Shown: positions 16,474-26,216 of the stretch, in pieces
Layout: every line of letters starts with the position of its first letter
How positions within the stretch are numbered: position 1 is the first letter of the stretch
Source of the DNA: Planctomycetota bacterium
Lineage (GTDB): Bacteria > Planctomycetota > Phycisphaerae > WQYP01
Assembly: GCA_021852225.1 (NCBI GenBank)
Contig: JAJZOA010000081.1
Span: forward strand, 1-30,315
Length of the DNA stretch: 30,315 nt
Direction: 5' to 3'
The notes under the pieces: model-generated
Database searches by the model: none
The model's input: only the letters and a program-made list of their open reading frames with translations
What the model was told of the DNA's origin: nothing
Made by a program: the position numbers and the translations under genes

Positions 16474-18528
16474 ATGCAATGGTCGCTTGAAGCGGGAAAA
16501 ATGTTTTTTCAATTCAATGGCCTGAAAGTTGAATTGAAGCTTACCGTACTGATAGCCGATCACTGGCACCAATTGACATGGATTGCCACACCCAAAGGAG
16601 CCATGGCACAGGACCATGACACCAGCGTGAATATACATTTTTCCGCGGTCGATACACACTTCATGGATTACGATTTGTCCTTTGAATCTGATGCGCCGCG
16701 ACGGCTGCGGCTGGAACTTAGCCCGACTCCGACATGTCCAACTGCCGACTGCTTTCACCTGATTCCCGCATGCATCTTTGGCGATAACAATCATGCCATG
16801 GTGCATCCTAACGAATTCCCCACGCTGGCCCAGCCATCTGCGACCAATAAAGCGGCGGCGGAACTTTGGGAATTCCGTGCCGACCGGGCATCGCATCCGG
16901 TCTCCATGGTATGTGCAAGCGCGGGCATTTTCGCCATTTCCATTGACCCATACAGCGCCGACGCACGTCAACCGGACGGCTTTATCCGCAATGGCGTGCT
17001 AAGTCGCCTGCCCGCCGGCTGTGGCGTCAGCCTTGGTTATGGCAATACGCCGTTCACATTTTTAGACAAGCGCAATTTCCAACCCCCCACGCAGCACCTC
17101 ACCTGCGGTGCCTCAGCCAAAGGTACCATTTATATAATGCCCCGAGTCGGCCGGCAGGCGGTACATAAAATTATTCGTCGGCTTTATTCGCAATACCATG
17201 ACCGCCCCCGCCATCAGGCAACCCCGCGTCAGGGAATTGAGGCGCTGGCCCGCGCGTTTATTGACGTCAATTTCTCCGATGAATTCAACAATTACAGCAA
17301 TCTCAAATGTCAGGTACCCACAGACACAACGCTTCGATCATGGCGACCGCTGACTGAAATCGGCTGGACCGGCGGCAGCGTACTGGCCTATCCCCTGTTG
17401 CTGGCACAACATCTGTTTCCTGACCTGCGGTTTCCCAAACCGCCGGCACACATTCTGGATGATATTGTCAGCGTGTATCATCATCCCAGCGGCTTTTTTC
17501 GCGACGTTTACGGCCCCACACTTGTGGGAATGCCGCCGAATCAGCGGATTGTCAGCGGCGGCGTGAACGGGTGGTGGTCGGGCTTTATGCCCTCCACACA
17601 GGATCGACATTGCGCTTACACAAATGCCCACGCGGCGTACTATCTGCTGAAAGCAAGCCGCTTTGTGGAACGTACCGGCGGACGGCCGCCCACGGCCTGG
17701 CTGGAAGCCGCGTGCAAGGTTCTAAGAACGGCGATGGCGCTTCAACGGGATGATGGAGCCTTCGGTTACACGTTCCACGTGGATCATCGCGCGGTGGACG
17801 ACTGGAACGGGTTTGCCGGCTGCTGGTTTGTGCCGGCGCTGGTGCTTGCGGCAAATCTGACCGGCGAGACGACTTTTCTTGCCGCCGCCCGTCGCGGACT
17901 GGCTTTTTACGCTCCGTTTGTCCGCGGACTCAACTGCTGGGGAACGCCCATGGACACATGGAAGAGCGTGGATCAGGAAGGCGTGCTGGCATTTATAATC
18001 GGTGCCCGACTCCTGCATGAGCTTTACGGGGAAGACGATTGCCTGGAATTGCTCGCGATTGGCGCGGAATATGAATTTTTATGGCGCTATGGCTTTAAAG
18101 CCAGACCAGAATTGCCCCCGCTCAAAAATAGCCCCTGGAATTCCTGCGGTGGATCGGTTACATCTGTCTCCAACCCGCATATCCACCCAATGGGATTGGT
18201 TATTACCGACACACTGTTTTATCTGGCTGACCAGACAGGTGACGACTATTTCCGCCAGCGCGCTCAAGACGCCGTCGCCTGGATTTTAAATACCATGGAA
18301 CTGTATCCATCCACCATGGGCTATGGCCGCTATGGGGTCTTAAGTGAACGCTTCTGCCCCAGCGACGGCCTGACTATTGACACGTTTGCCGACACCGGAA
18401 AGCCCGCTTCCACCTGGTGGTCCTACAACGGCTGGGCGGCGGCAAATGTATTGGAAGGGTTAGCCGAACATCTGCTCAATGAGGGGCGTTGGAACGGTTT
18501 TGCCTCCGAATCCGGAATCCGGCCGTAG
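16474..18528 (+). CDS. Six-hairpin glycosidase-like cytoplasmic protein
   Basis: 684 residues, no signal peptide. The first ~220 residues are beta-rich. From about 240 onward the pattern is of repeated helix pairs with aromatic/acidic loops (WRPLTEIGWTGGSVLAYPLLL, RHCAYTNAHAAYYLLKAS, LQRDDGAFGYTFHVD, DDWNGFAGCWFVPALVLAA, WGTPMDTWKSVDQEGVLAFI, TWWSYNGWAAANVLEGLAEHLL). This fits the (alpha/alpha)6 barrel of the six-hairpin glycosidase superfamily, to which unsaturated glucuronyl hydrolases and several other glycoside hydrolases belong. The Asp residues in DDGAFG, DDWNGF and DTWKSVDQEG are candidates for catalysis. Being cytoplasmic, it could finish breakdown of oligosaccharides brought in by the nearby symporter. 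The exact substrate and family are not clear. Confidence 0.7.
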   Translation: MQWSLEAGKMFFQFNGLKVELKLTVLIADHWHQLTWIATPKGAMAQDHDTSVNIHFSAVDTHFMDYDLSFESDAPRRLRLELSPTPTCPTADCFHLIPACIFGDNNHAMVHPNEFPTLAQPSATNKAAAELWEFRADRASHPVSMVCASAGIFAISIDPYSADARQPDGFIRNGVLSRLPAGCGVSLGYGNTPFTFLDKRNFQPPTQHLTCGASAKGTIYIMPRVGRQAVHKIIRRLYSQYHDRPRHQATPRQGIEALARAFIDVNFSDEFNNYSNLKCQVPTDTTLRSWRPLTEIGWTGGSVLAYPLLLAQHLFPDLRFPKPPAHILDDIVSVYHHPSGFFRDVYGPTLVGMPPNQRIVSGGVNGWWSGFMPSTQDRHCAYTNAHAAYYLLKASRFVERTGGRPPTAWLEAACKVLRTAMALQRDDGAFGYTFHVDHRAVDDWNGFAGCWFVPALVLAANLTGETTFLAAARRGLAFYAPFVRGLNCWGTPMDTWKSVDQEGVLAFIIGARLLHELYGEDDCLELLAIGAEYEFLWRYGFKARPELPPLKNSPWNSCGGSVTSVSNPHIHPMGLVITDTLFYLADQTGDDYFRQRAQDAVAWILNTMELYPSTMGYGRYGVLSERFCPSDGLTIDTFADTGKPASTWWSYNGWAAANVLEGLAEHLLNEGRWNGFASESGIRP

Positions 18529-18537
18529 CCCCGCCGA

Positions 18538-18567
18538 TTGGCCACCGCGCGTTTGGCGCGCTACAAT
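18538..18567 (+). promoter_or_regulatory. Candidate uvrA promoter
   Basis: TTGGCC (18538-18543), an 18-base spacer, and TACAAT (18562-18567), matching consensus at 4 and 5 of 6 positions. It lies between the upstream stop (18528) and the uvrA start (18618). I saw no obvious LexA-type palindrome there. Confidence 0.4.
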
Positions 18568-18617
18568 GCGGCGTTCAAGGTTCCCTCGGAAGATGATCCG
18601 GGACACCAGACGTTGCC

Positions 18618-21458
18618 ATGGAGCAGGGAATGCCACTTAAAGAAATTCGAATTGTCGGTGCCCGAGAGCACAACCTTAAAAACGTATCCTTAAATATTCC
18701 CCGCGACCGGCTGGTGGTGATTACCGGCTTAAGCGGTTCGGGCAAAAGTTCCCTGGCTTTTGACACTATTTATGCCGAAGGGCAGCGGAAATATGTTGAA
18801 TCCCTTTCCGCGTACGCGCGGCAATTTCTGCAGCAAATGCAGAAGCCGGACTGCGACGAAATTGAAGGCCTCCCGCCCACAATTGCCATTGAACAGCGCA
18901 GCGGGTCAAGCAATCCGCGGTCCACAGTGGCCACCACCACTGAAATTTACGACTATATGCGAGTGCTGTTTGCGCGCGTAGGTAAACCGCATTGCTGGGT
19001 CTGCGGCGAACCTATTGCAGCCCAAAGTCCATCGCAAATTGTCGATAATCTGATGCTCTGGCCCGTCGGACGAAGAGTGATGGTTCTTTCGCCCCTGATT
19101 CGCGGCCAGAAAGGCACCCACAAGGAAGTCCTTGAAGCCATGACCCGACAGGGCTTTGTGCGCTGCCGCATCGATGGCCAGGTAATGGAAATCAAGGGCG
19201 CACCGGCCATGGACAAGAACCTGAAGCACAGCATCGAAGCGGTGGTGGACCGCCTGGCGATCGGGCCGGATATTCGCGGCCGATTGGCCGATTCCGTGGA
19301 ACTGGCCCTGCGGCTGGCTGATGGCCTGGTTTACATCTGTTCCGAAGAAAATGGCAAATGGATCGACCGCCCGTTTTCCGCGAAATATGCCTGCCCCAGG
19401 CATTCGGAAAGCTCGCTGGAGGAGCTTTCCCCGCGTCTTTTTTCGTTCAACAGCCCTTATGGCGCCTGCAGCGAATGTGATGGGCTGGGAGTCATTCTGG
19501 AACTGGATGAAGAATTGATTGTTCCCGATAAATCCCTGTCACTGGCCGAAGGGGCAATTGAACCCTTCGGCCGCAATGGCAAACGGATGAACATTTATTA
19601 CAAACGGATGCTGCGACATTTCTGCCAGACTTTTAATTTATCGGAAGACACGGCATTTGACGCCATCCCGAAGGGAATCAAAAGCATTTTGCTGCGCGGC
19701 ACGACCGCCAAGGACAAGATCAAATTTGGCGCCGATTTTGAAGGTGTGATTCCGAATTTACAGCGGCGATGGGAAACCACTGACAGCGAATTTGTAAAGT
19801 CTCGTCTGCACCAGTATTTAAGCGAACAGCCGTGCGAATCCTGCCATGGCGACAGGCTTAAGCCCCAGGCCCTGGCGGTGCGCATCGGCCCGCACAATAT
19901 TCGACAGATGACCGCGATGACAATCGCCGCTGCTCTGGAGTTTTTTCAGGCAATTGTTTTCACCGGCGAACAGGAATTAATCGCCGCGCCGGTCGTCAAG
20001 GAAATCCGTGCGCGGCTGGGGTTCATGAATAATGTGGGCCTTGGATATCTGACCCTGGACCGACAGACTGGCACGCTTTCCGGCGGCGAAGCCCAGCGCA
20101 TACGCCTGGCCACACAGGTCGGTTCCGGGCTGGTGGGAGTTTGCTACGTGCTGGATGAACCGACCATCGGCCTGCACCAGCGGGACAACGACCGGCTTAT
20201 CGCAACTCTTCGCCACCTGACGGACATTGGCAATACCACCATTGTGGTGGAACATGATGAAGACACCATCCGGGCCGCCGACTGGCTTGTGGACGTCGGT
20301 CCCGGTGCCGGCGCGCACGGCGGGCGGATTATGGCGCAGGGCACAGTGGCGGAGGTTCTGCAATCTCCGGAAAGCATTACCGCAAAATATCTGACCGGCG
20401 AATGCCAAATTACGCCGCCGGCCAAACGTCGGCAGCCGGACCATTCCCGCTGCCTGGAAATTCTGGGCGCCGCGGAAAACAATCTAAAAAATGTGAACGT
20501 CAAATTCCCCCTGGGTATTATGATATGTGTGACCGGGGTATCCGGATCCGGAAAGTCATCACTCGTGAATCATATTCTGCTAAAGGCGTTGAAGCGTTCG
20601 CTTTATGGCGGCAAAGAACATCCGGGCAAGCACCGCAAGCTGACCGGTCTTGCACACATAGATAAAGTCATAGAGATTGACCAGTCCCCCATCGGCCGGA
20701 CACCGCGAAGCAATCCGGCCACCTATACCGGTGTGTTTGATCTTATTCGGCAGCTTTATGCCAAAACCCGCGAAGCGCGAATGCGCGGCTATCAACTTGG
20801 GCGGTTTAGTTTTAATGTGAAAGGCGGTCGATGCGAAGCCTGTCAGGGCCAGGGAACCAAGCGGATCGAAATGCACTTTCTGCCGGATGTGTTTGTCATG
20901 TGTGAGGAATGCCGCGGCACGCGCTACAACCGGGAAACGCTGGAAATCAAATATCGCGGCAAATCCATCGCCGATGTGCTGGACATGCGAATTGAAGAGG
21001 CTCTGGCGTTTTTTGACAGTTTTTCCAATATTCGGGCCATGCTTCAGGCACTTCATGATGTGGGCCTTTCTTATGTGCAGCTTGGCCAGTCAAGTACCAC
21101 GCTTTCCGGCGGTGAGGCCCAGCGCGTGAAACTGGCCACCGAACTGGGCAAGCCACCCACCGCCCATACGCTCTATGTGCTGGACGAACCGACCACCGGC
21201 TTGCATTTTGCGGACATTCATAATCTGTTGAATGTGCTTAACCGCCTGGCTGATGCCGGTCACACCGTGGTCATTATTGAGCATAATCTGGATGTCATTA
21301 AATGTGCCGACTGGATTATTGACCTTGGACCGGAAGGCGGCGCAGGTGGCGGCACCATTGTGGCCGTCGGCACGCCTGAACAGATATCGCAACATCCGGC
21401 CAGCCATACGGGGCGATATCTAAGGTCCAAACTTGTAGAATCCGCGATCACCGCCTGA
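18618..21458 (+). CDS. uvrA: Excinuclease ABC subunit A
   Basis: 946 residues, the usual UvrA length (about 940). UvrA dimers scan DNA for bulky lesions and load UvrB in nucleotide excision repair. Two ABC ATPase modules are complete. Walker A GLSGSGKS is at 37-44 and again, as GVSGSGKSS, near 640. LSGGEAQR signatures lie near 487 and 828, and Walker B regions are [11 protein letters not shown] and [11 protein letters not shown]. The first zinc module is a CxxH...CxxC variant (CPRH...CSEC), common in the family. The second has CEAC...CEEC near 739. The damage-binding insertion and the [23 protein letters not shown] region are present. ATG at 18618 has a weak ribosome site; ATG at 18630 is an alternative. 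An epimerase gene follows after 27 bases, likely in the same operon. Confidence 0.97.
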   Translation: MEQGMPLKEIRIVGAREHNLKNVSLNIPRDRLVVITGLSGSGKSSLAFDTIYAEGQRKYVESLSAYARQFLQQMQKPDCDEIEGLPPTIAIEQRSGSSNPRSTVATTTEIYDYMRVLFARVGKPHCWVCGEPIAAQSPSQIVDNLMLWPVGRRVMVLSPLIRGQKGTHKEVLEAMTRQGFVRCRIDGQVMEIKGAPAMDKNLKHSIEAVVDRLAIGPDIRGRLADSVELALRLADGLVYICSEENGKWIDRPFSAKYACPRHSESSLEELSPRLFSFNSPYGACSECDGLGVILELDEELIVPDKSLSLAEGAIEPFGRNGKRMNIYYKRMLRHFCQTFNLSEDTAFDAIPKGIKSILLRGTTAKDKIKFGADFEGVIPNLQRRWETTDSEFVKSRLHQYLSEQPCESCHGDRLKPQALAVRIGPHNIRQMTAMTIAAALEFFQAIVFTGEQELIAAPVVKEIRARLGFMNNVGLGYLTLDRQTGTLSGGEAQRIRLATQVGSGLVGVCYVLDEPTIGLHQRDNDRLIATLRHLTDIGNTTIVVEHDEDTIRAADWLVDVGPGAGAHGGRIMAQGTVAEVLQSPESITAKYLTGECQITPPAKRRQPDHSRCLEILGAAENNLKNVNVKFPLGIMICVTGVSGSGKSSLVNHILLKALKRSLYGGKEHPGKHRKLTGLAHIDKVIEIDQSPIGRTPRSNPATYTGVFDLIRQLYAKTREARMRGYQLGRFSFNVKGGRCEACQGQGTKRIEMHFLPDVFVMCEECRGTRYNRETLEIKYRGKSIADVLDMRIEEALAFFDSFSNIRAMLQALHDVGLSYVQLGQSSTTLSGGEAQRVKLATELGKPPTAHTLYVLDEPTTGLHFADIHNLLNVLNRLADAGHTVVIIEHNLDVIKCADWIIDLGPEGGAGGGTIVAVGTPEQISQHPASHTGRYLRSKLVESAITA

Positions 21459-21485
21459 TTCAACATTAAACAGGAGAATCCAGAA

Positions 21486-22205
21486 ATGCCCGGGAACGAA
21501 TCCGCGCCACGCGCCGCACTCTGGTTCTCTCGCCGCTCGCTGAAAGAAATTGACCGTCGGGCAGTTGCCGATTTTGGCCTGTCAATTGAGGCGCTTATGG
21601 AAAACGCCGGTCGCGCGCTGGCTGAAATAACCCGCGCCTACACCCATGCCGATTCACGCGTGCTGGTGCTGGCCGGTCCGGGAAACAACGGTGGCGACGG
21701 CCTGGTCGCGGCGCGATGGCTGGCCAATTTCGGACAGCCGGTTAGAATTCTTCTTCTGGCTGCCCCGGAAAAGTTCACCGGACCAGCCGCTGAACAACTA
21801 AACACGGTACAACGCATGAGCCTCACGATTCAGCACCTCGACACCGCCAATCCGGCGGCCGATATACTCGCCAGTTGGATTGATAACAGCAATGTGGATG
21901 ACGCGATTGTGGATGCGATTTTCGGAACCGGTCTCACCCGGTCGGTCACCGACGGTGTGGCCGCCGCCATTCAAAAGGTGAATGAATCCAACCGGCGGGT
22001 TATATCCGCGGATATTCCTTCCGGCCTGGACTGTGACTCCGGCGAGCCACTGGGAATTGCCGTCCGCGCCACCCACACGATCAGCTTTTGCGGTATGAAG
22101 GTGGGATTTTCCAAACCGGGGGCGATTAGTTATGTCGGGCAGTGTTCCGTTGGGGATATTGGTGTGCCACGATGCCTGCTGGAAGAACTGGCTGTTGAAC
22201 CTTAG
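21486..22205 (+). CDS. nnrE: NAD(P)H-hydrate epimerase (YjeF N-domain protein)
   Basis: 239 residues. The enzyme epimerises damaged, hydrated NADH/NADPH so that the partner dehydratase can repair it. Recognised by ENAGRALAE, the glycine-rich [10 protein letters not shown] phosphate loop, DAIFGTGL and [12 protein letters not shown]. This is the stand-alone form: the C-terminal dehydratase domain found fused in E. coli NnrR-type proteins is absent and no dehydratase gene is in the window. AGGAGA lies 7 bases before ATG at 21486. It follows uvrA after 27 bases and precedes an MBL-fold gene by 73 bases. Confidence 0.9.
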   Translation: MPGNESAPRAALWFSRRSLKEIDRRAVADFGLSIEALMENAGRALAEITRAYTHADSRVLVLAGPGNNGGDGLVAARWLANFGQPVRILLLAAPEKFTGPAAEQLNTVQRMSLTIQHLDTANPAADILASWIDNSNVDDAIVDAIFGTGLTRSVTDGVAAAIQKVNESNRRVISADIPSGLDCDSGEPLGIAVRATHTISFCGMKVGFSKPGAISYVGQCSVGDIGVPRCLLEELAVEP

Positions 22206-22278
22206 GCCAATCGGGTTAGTATGATTTAACCCAGGGCGGCGTTCGATAGTCCGTCAATCAGGCGAAGGGAATGGAATT

Positions 22279-22956
22279 ATGGAAGTCATTGTAATCAGCA
22301 TCGGTGCGCTGGCCAAAAACTCGCTTTGGGGGGAAAAGACGCCTCTGCGAACCAGCCATGCCACCACCAGCCTTATTAAAACCGGAAATGAACTGATTCT
22401 GGTGGACCCTGCGCTGCCTGCCCCGGCCCTGGAAGCCCGTCTTTTCGAACGTACCGGCCTGAAGCCCGACGCCATCACCCAGGTGTTCCTGACCAACTGG
22501 CGCCCCGCGCACCGCCGCGCGCTGACTCTGTTTTCAAAAGCCCGGTGGTTTATGCACGCTGACGAAATTGCCGCCGCGACCAACGCCCTGCATGAAGCAC
22601 AACGTTATGCGGATGAAGCCGCCGGAACCGACGCACAAGTGCTGGCGGACGAATTGAAGCTTCTGGAACGGATGCAAAGTGCCCCCGATGAAATTGCGGA
22701 CGATATCAGCCTGTTTCCCTTGCCGGGCTATTCGCCCGGTCAATGCGGTTTGCTGATAAGCCTTCCAACCAGCACGGTTCTGATCGCTGGCGATGCCGTC
22801 CCAACCGGTGCACACTTTGCCGCTGGCCAGGTTTTCCAGGAATGTTTCGATATTCGCCGCGCCACCGATTCGCTGGCGGAGGTATATGAAATTGCTGATC
22901 AGATTATTCCCGGCCACGACAATATTTTCGTCAATCCGCGTACCTCCGGCATATAA
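22279..22956 (+). CDS. Metallo-beta-lactamase-fold protein with degenerate metal site
   Basis: 225 residues with the general order of the fold: a first strand region ending in LVDPAL, a central loop, GYSPGQCGLLI, IAGDAV and IIPGHDN. The metal motif HxHxDH is replaced by TNWRPAHRR (residues 72-80), keeping only the last His. The fourth His, normally in PGHTPG, is Tyr151. Asp172 and His213 are retained. So at least four of seven canonical ligands are missing and hydrolase activity through a standard binuclear zinc site is unlikely. It may bind one metal, act by another mechanism or be a sensor or binding protein. AGGGA stands 8 bases before ATG at 22279. It is probably the last gene of the uvrA-nnrE operon. 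Confidence 0.8.
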   Translation: MEVIVISIGALAKNSLWGEKTPLRTSHATTSLIKTGNELILVDPALPAPALEARLFERTGLKPDAITQVFLTNWRPAHRRALTLFSKARWFMHADEIAAATNALHEAQRYADEAAGTDAQVLADELKLLERMQSAPDEIADDISLFPLPGYSPGQCGLLISLPTSTVLIAGDAVPTGAHFAAGQVFQECFDIRRATDSLAEVYEIADQIIPGHDNIFVNPRTSGI

Positions 22957-23075
22957 CAATTCCCGGCGGCGCATCGCGCATACCACGGACTTGTCAAATT
23001 CCGATCTCTGACATTCAACTTTTACCGGCTTTAAATTTTCGGCAAGCAAAGATGTTTGTGGCGGCTCAGCCGCGG

Positions 23076-23780
23076 CTATGTTTTGCTTTCAGAATACGGC
23101 GCCCCTCCCGCGCCAAACGCCGCCGCCACCAGGCCGCACAATCCGCAAAATCCGTAAACCGCAATACTCCAGAATAAATGCACGGATTGAAAACGATGCG
23201 CCTCCCGAGCAATTTGGAACGCCGGCACAAACCAGCGCCAGCCATCGGCCGATTCTGGAAGAAATTCTGCCTGAAGATAAATCAACATTGGCCCGCCAAT
23301 CACAATGGCCGCCAGAAGCCCCATGACGTACACCTGCGCAGTTTTGGAAACACGGTGCAGCCACACCCCCGCCGCTATGGACAATAGCCCCATCACCCCT
23401 TGCAACAGCAGCAAAGCGCTGATGTTTATCCAGGCAATTTGCGACATCCATGCGGACCATACATACGCCGGAACTGACGCCACGGCTGCCGCCAGGCAGA
23501 CCGCGCCCGCTATGCCGGCGGGTGACGCTCCGGATTTTACCACCGTCGCCGCACGTTGCCCGCCGGCGACGGAAGGCAAAACCAGCAGCCAGAGTACAAT
23601 CATCGCCTGATTGACATAAACGAATGCCAAATGCCACCAGGTCGCTCTATTGCCGTCGGCAGACCATCTGCAGTCCAGCGCTGCGGCGGTCAGCCCAAGG
23701 CCGGTGACGACAGCCGCGGACAAGGCACCAGCGACGACGTGCGCCGGAAATACGGATTCCTGTTTGTTCGTAATTTCCAT
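23076..23780 (-). CDS. Six-helix integral membrane protein of unknown function
   Basis: 234 residues with about six hydrophobic helices (for example VVAGALSAAVVTGLGLTAAAL, AFVYVNQAMIVLWLLVLP, ISALLLLQGVMGLLSIAAGVWL, VMGLLAAIVIGGPMLIYL, WSIAVYGFCGLCGLVAAAF). No transporter or enzyme motif is recognisable. ATG at 23780 has GAGCGG about 6 bases upstream. It begins 30 bases after the ketosynthase gene on the same strand and is likely the last gene of the kinase-ketosynthase operon. The gap 22957-23075, between the convergent ends, has a short GCGGC-TCA-GCCGC hairpin at 23061-23073 and nothing else. Confidence 0.65.
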   Translation of the reverse strand: MEITNKQESVFPAHVVAGALSAAVVTGLGLTAAALDCRWSADGNRATWWHLAFVYVNQAMIVLWLLVLPSVAGGQRAATVVKSGASPAGIAGAVCLAAAVASVPAYVWSAWMSQIAWINISALLLLQGVMGLLSIAAGVWLHRVSKTAQVYVMGLLAAIVIGGPMLIYLQAEFLPESADGWRWFVPAFQIAREAHRFQSVHLFWSIAVYGFCGLCGLVAAAFGAGGAPYSESKT

Positions 23781-23810
23781 ATACCGCTCATTGTAATATC
23801 AGACACGAAT

Positions 23811-25085
23811 TTATATCGGGCCAGGCATGACGCGAATGACCAGGGCCGAATTCTTGGATCCGAACGCAATACAATTACACAGCGCCCATTGCGCTGCGTT
23901 GCTGGCAATCGGCTTATTCGGCACATAGTTCAGAGTACACAACGGATCAGGATCGGACAAATTAATCGTCGGATGAATAAACCCGGCCCGCAACGATAAT
24001 ATGGTTGCCGCCATACCCGCCGCACCACACGCCCCCTGCGGATGGCCAATCATTGATTTTGTTGAACTGCATGGAATTTCCGTCGCCCGTGGCCCCAATG
24101 CGCGTAGAATTCCGGCGGTTTCCAGTACATCATTCATTTGCGTGCCGGTGCCGTGCAGATTCACATAATCAATTTGAGCAGGCCCAATTCCGGCGTCTTC
24201 CATGGCCATCGACATGGCCCGTGCGCTTTGTACCACGTCCGGTGCCGGCGCGACCCGATGATAGGCATCGCAAGTCGAACCCCATCCGCAAACTTCCGCC
24301 AGCACCGTCGCCCCGCGCTTTTCCGCATGGTCGGCATCCTCCAGAAGAAACATCCAGGATCCCTCGCCGAGCACAAAGCCGTCGCGATCGCGGTTAAACG
24401 GCCGACTGGCCCGGCTGATTGGGTCTGTCGGCGCGGCCAGAATCCGCATCAATTCAAAACCTTTCAGAATACCCTCGGTTATCGGCGCATCGGTCCCGCC
24501 CGCCAGCACCATCGGCACGTCACCGCGTTGAATATGTCGCATGGCATAGCCGATCGCATCTGTGGAACTGGCACATCCGGTGGTGACCACATGTGAAAAT
24601 CCGCGCAATCCCAAAGCAATCGATATTTCACTTGATATATTCCCATGTGTTCCGGCGGGTACAGTAAATGGGGAATATTTGCCATCGCCTGTAAAATAAG
24701 CTTTGTATTGAGGCTCTATAAAACCCAACGCGCCGCCGCCAGTGCCCAGCAGCACAGCCATGTCCTGGCTCTGCGGCACATTGGCCGGATCGCAAATGAT
24801 ATCGGCCATTGCCAGAGCCTCCCGGCTCGCCGCAATTGCCAGCGGTACGAGGCGCCCAACCCGCCGCAAATCCCGCGCGTCCATCACACATTCCGGCTTA
24901 AAGCGTTCCACATGGCCGGCAAAGCCGACCCGCAAGGGCGATGTATCAAACGCGTGTATCCAGTCAATGCCGCTCTGGCCGGCGCGCAAATTCTTTGTAA
25001 ATTCCGCCACTCCCAGACCATTGGGTGAAACCACTCCGATTCCGGTAACCATCACACGACCGGATCGCTGCCATCGGGAATTCAT
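23811..25085 (-). CDS. Beta-ketoacyl-ACP synthase (FabF-like)
   Basis: 424 residues from the chosen start. The Cys-His-His triad of elongating ketosynthases is intact: Cys171 in TTGCASS, His311 in NLHGTGT and His348 in KSMIGHPQGACG, with Lys343. Such enzymes condense malonyl-ACP with an acyl-ACP. Whether this one is the housekeeping FabF or serves a specialised lipid or polyketide is unclear: no acyl carrier protein, ketoreductase or malonyltransferase gene adjoins it. The C-terminal loop reads AFGSKNSALV, not the FGFGGTN of typical FabF. I placed the start at ATG 25085, where GGAG is 6 bases upstream. The frame stays open to a TTG at 25169 but that extension is Arg-rich and lacks a ribosome site. 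Confidence 0.88.
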   Translation of the reverse strand: MNSRWQRSGRVMVTGIGVVSPNGLGVAEFTKNLRAGQSGIDWIHAFDTSPLRVGFAGHVERFKPECVMDARDLRRVGRLVPLAIAASREALAMADIICDPANVPQSQDMAVLLGTGGGALGFIEPQYKAYFTGDGKYSPFTVPAGTHGNISSEISIALGLRGFSHVVTTGCASSTDAIGYAMRHIQRGDVPMVLAGGTDAPITEGILKGFELMRILAAPTDPISRASRPFNRDRDGFVLGEGSWMFLLEDADHAEKRGATVLAEVCGWGSTCDAYHRVAPAPDVVQSARAMSMAMEDAGIGPAQIDYVNLHGTGTQMNDVLETAGILRALGPRATEIPCSSTKSMIGHPQGACGAAGMAATILSLRAGFIHPTINLSDPDPLCTLNYVPNKPIASNAAQWALCNCIAFGSKNSALVIRVMPGPI

Positions 25086-25169
25086 CAGGCACTCCATGTC
25101 CGTCGCAGGAACGCCTGCTGCCTGGTGCCGCGTCCGCCGCGGTACCAGGCATCGGAACAGAAACATCAA

Positions 25170-25970
25170 TCAATGCGGCTTTCGCGCTGCATCCTGATAA
25201 CGCCCCAGGAAACGCCGCCGCCAGTGAATAATAGGCTGCGCAACTCGCCGATGCAGCCGAATATACCAGCTTCGGTTTTGCGCTGCCGCAAAATCTTCCG
25301 GTGTGCAGACGTGTGGGGCCAGTCGCGTTTTATGTTTGTAAAAGTGATACCAGTCCTCGCGCTGCAGCCGCCGGAGTATTCCGCGCGTCACAAGATTATT
25401 CCACTTTCCGCCGCAATGAAACGAAATCTGAAAATCTATCAGCCACGGCCGTTGGTCTTCACCGTATATAATGTTTTCCCGCTTATTGGTATCCACGTAG
25501 GCCACGCCGCGGCTATGAATCGCCGTCAGCAGTTCATGCAGGCTTTGAAAAAACTGCCCGTCCGGCTTGCATTCCGGGCACAGATCCACTCCTGGCACAA
25601 AGGCGTGCATGTATCCGGTCGGCCCGTATCCGCCCAGAAATTCCGGAATGCCGCGTATGCCCTGCAATTTCTGAAACAGGGCCATTTCATGCCGGGCCAC
25701 CATTCGCCCCAGCCATTGCATAGGCAGTCCATACAGCGGATATGTCCTCTGCAGTTTCAGCACCGCCAGCGGCAGCTCGGCGACCACGTTTGAGTCCGCC
25801 GTTGCTTCTTGGCGGTAAAGTCCGGTGGCTGCGAAAAAGTCATGCTTGAAAACCTTCACAATTGCATAATTCCGCCCCCCCACTGTCGCCTGTTGCGGCA
25901 GGGATTCATAACCGAGCGCAAAAAAGCTTGCCGGTGCTTTCTTTCGATATTCTGGTCCTTCATTTTCCAT
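25170..25970 (-). CDS. Protein-kinase-fold (lipopolysaccharide kinase-like) protein
   Basis: 266 residues. The kinase core is recognisable: a candidate ATP-binding Lys in AVLKLQR (Lys72), a helix-C-type Glu in RHEMALF (Glu95), a catalytic loop SRGVAYVDTNKRENII (Asp160, Asn166) and a metal-binding LIDFQIS in place of DFG (Asp179). The loop form resembles the small bacterial kinases that phosphorylate lipid A/Kdo sugars (WaaP/KdkA-like) more than Ser/Thr kinases. The tail is basic (RRRFLGRY). It is the first gene of a three-gene minus-strand group with the ketosynthase (84-base gap) and the membrane protein, suggesting a lipid or glycolipid modification role. This is inference. The start ATG at 25970 lacks a clear ribosome site. 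Confidence 0.7.
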   Translation of the reverse strand: MENEGPEYRKKAPASFFALGYESLPQQATVGGRNYAIVKVFKHDFFAATGLYRQEATADSNVVAELPLAVLKLQRTYPLYGLPMQWLGRMVARHEMALFQKLQGIRGIPEFLGGYGPTGYMHAFVPGVDLCPECKPDGQFFQSLHELLTAIHSRGVAYVDTNKRENIIYGEDQRPWLIDFQISFHCGGKWNNLVTRGILRRLQREDWYHFYKHKTRLAPHVCTPEDFAAAQNRSWYIRLHRRVAQPIIHWRRRFLGRYQDAARKPH

Positions 25971-26128
25971 GCGAAAAGTATACCCGACACCCGCAAACCA
26001 AGTCTTGGGGTTCCTGAATATTCATCGACGGTGGGCGTTATCATGTCGCCGTCAAAGGAATAATTCCGAATTAGACAAAATATTACCGGGCTTTCATCCG
26101 ATAATACTCTTGTGTGTGCTTTACCGCG

Positions 26129-26163
26129 GCGGTCAACGTTTGATGCGACCCGCGGTCAACATT
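26129..26163 (+). repeat. Direct repeat upstream of DJ-1/PfpI gene
   Basis: GCGGTCAACGTT (26129-26140) recurs as GCGGTCAACATT (26152-26163), 11 of 12 bases equal and 23 bases apart from start to start, about two helical turns. The pair lies 54-88 bases before the DJ-1 family start codon, where an activator or repressor site would be expected. Confidence 0.4.
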
Positions 26164-26216
26164 GGAAACAGCATTATTCGCATTGCGCGCACGCTCGTAA
26201 TTGGAGGCGTTGCCTT

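Noticed and set aside
16285..16971. 228-codon ORF on the minus strand
   Set aside because: It overlaps the glycosidase-like gene on the other strand and crosses its promoter; composition (many Cys, Arg, Gly) is typical of an antisense shadow.
25086..25169. 28-residue N-terminal extension of the ketosynthase
   Set aside because: It starts with TTG, lacks a ribosome site and is not like any ketosynthase N-terminus; ATG 25085 is preceded by GGAG.
26112..26216. 35-residue N-terminal extension of the DJ-1/PfpI protein
   Set aside because: It crosses the direct repeats, is rich in Cys/His/Arg, and the internal ATG has GGAGG at good distance and starts exactly at the first strand of the fold.
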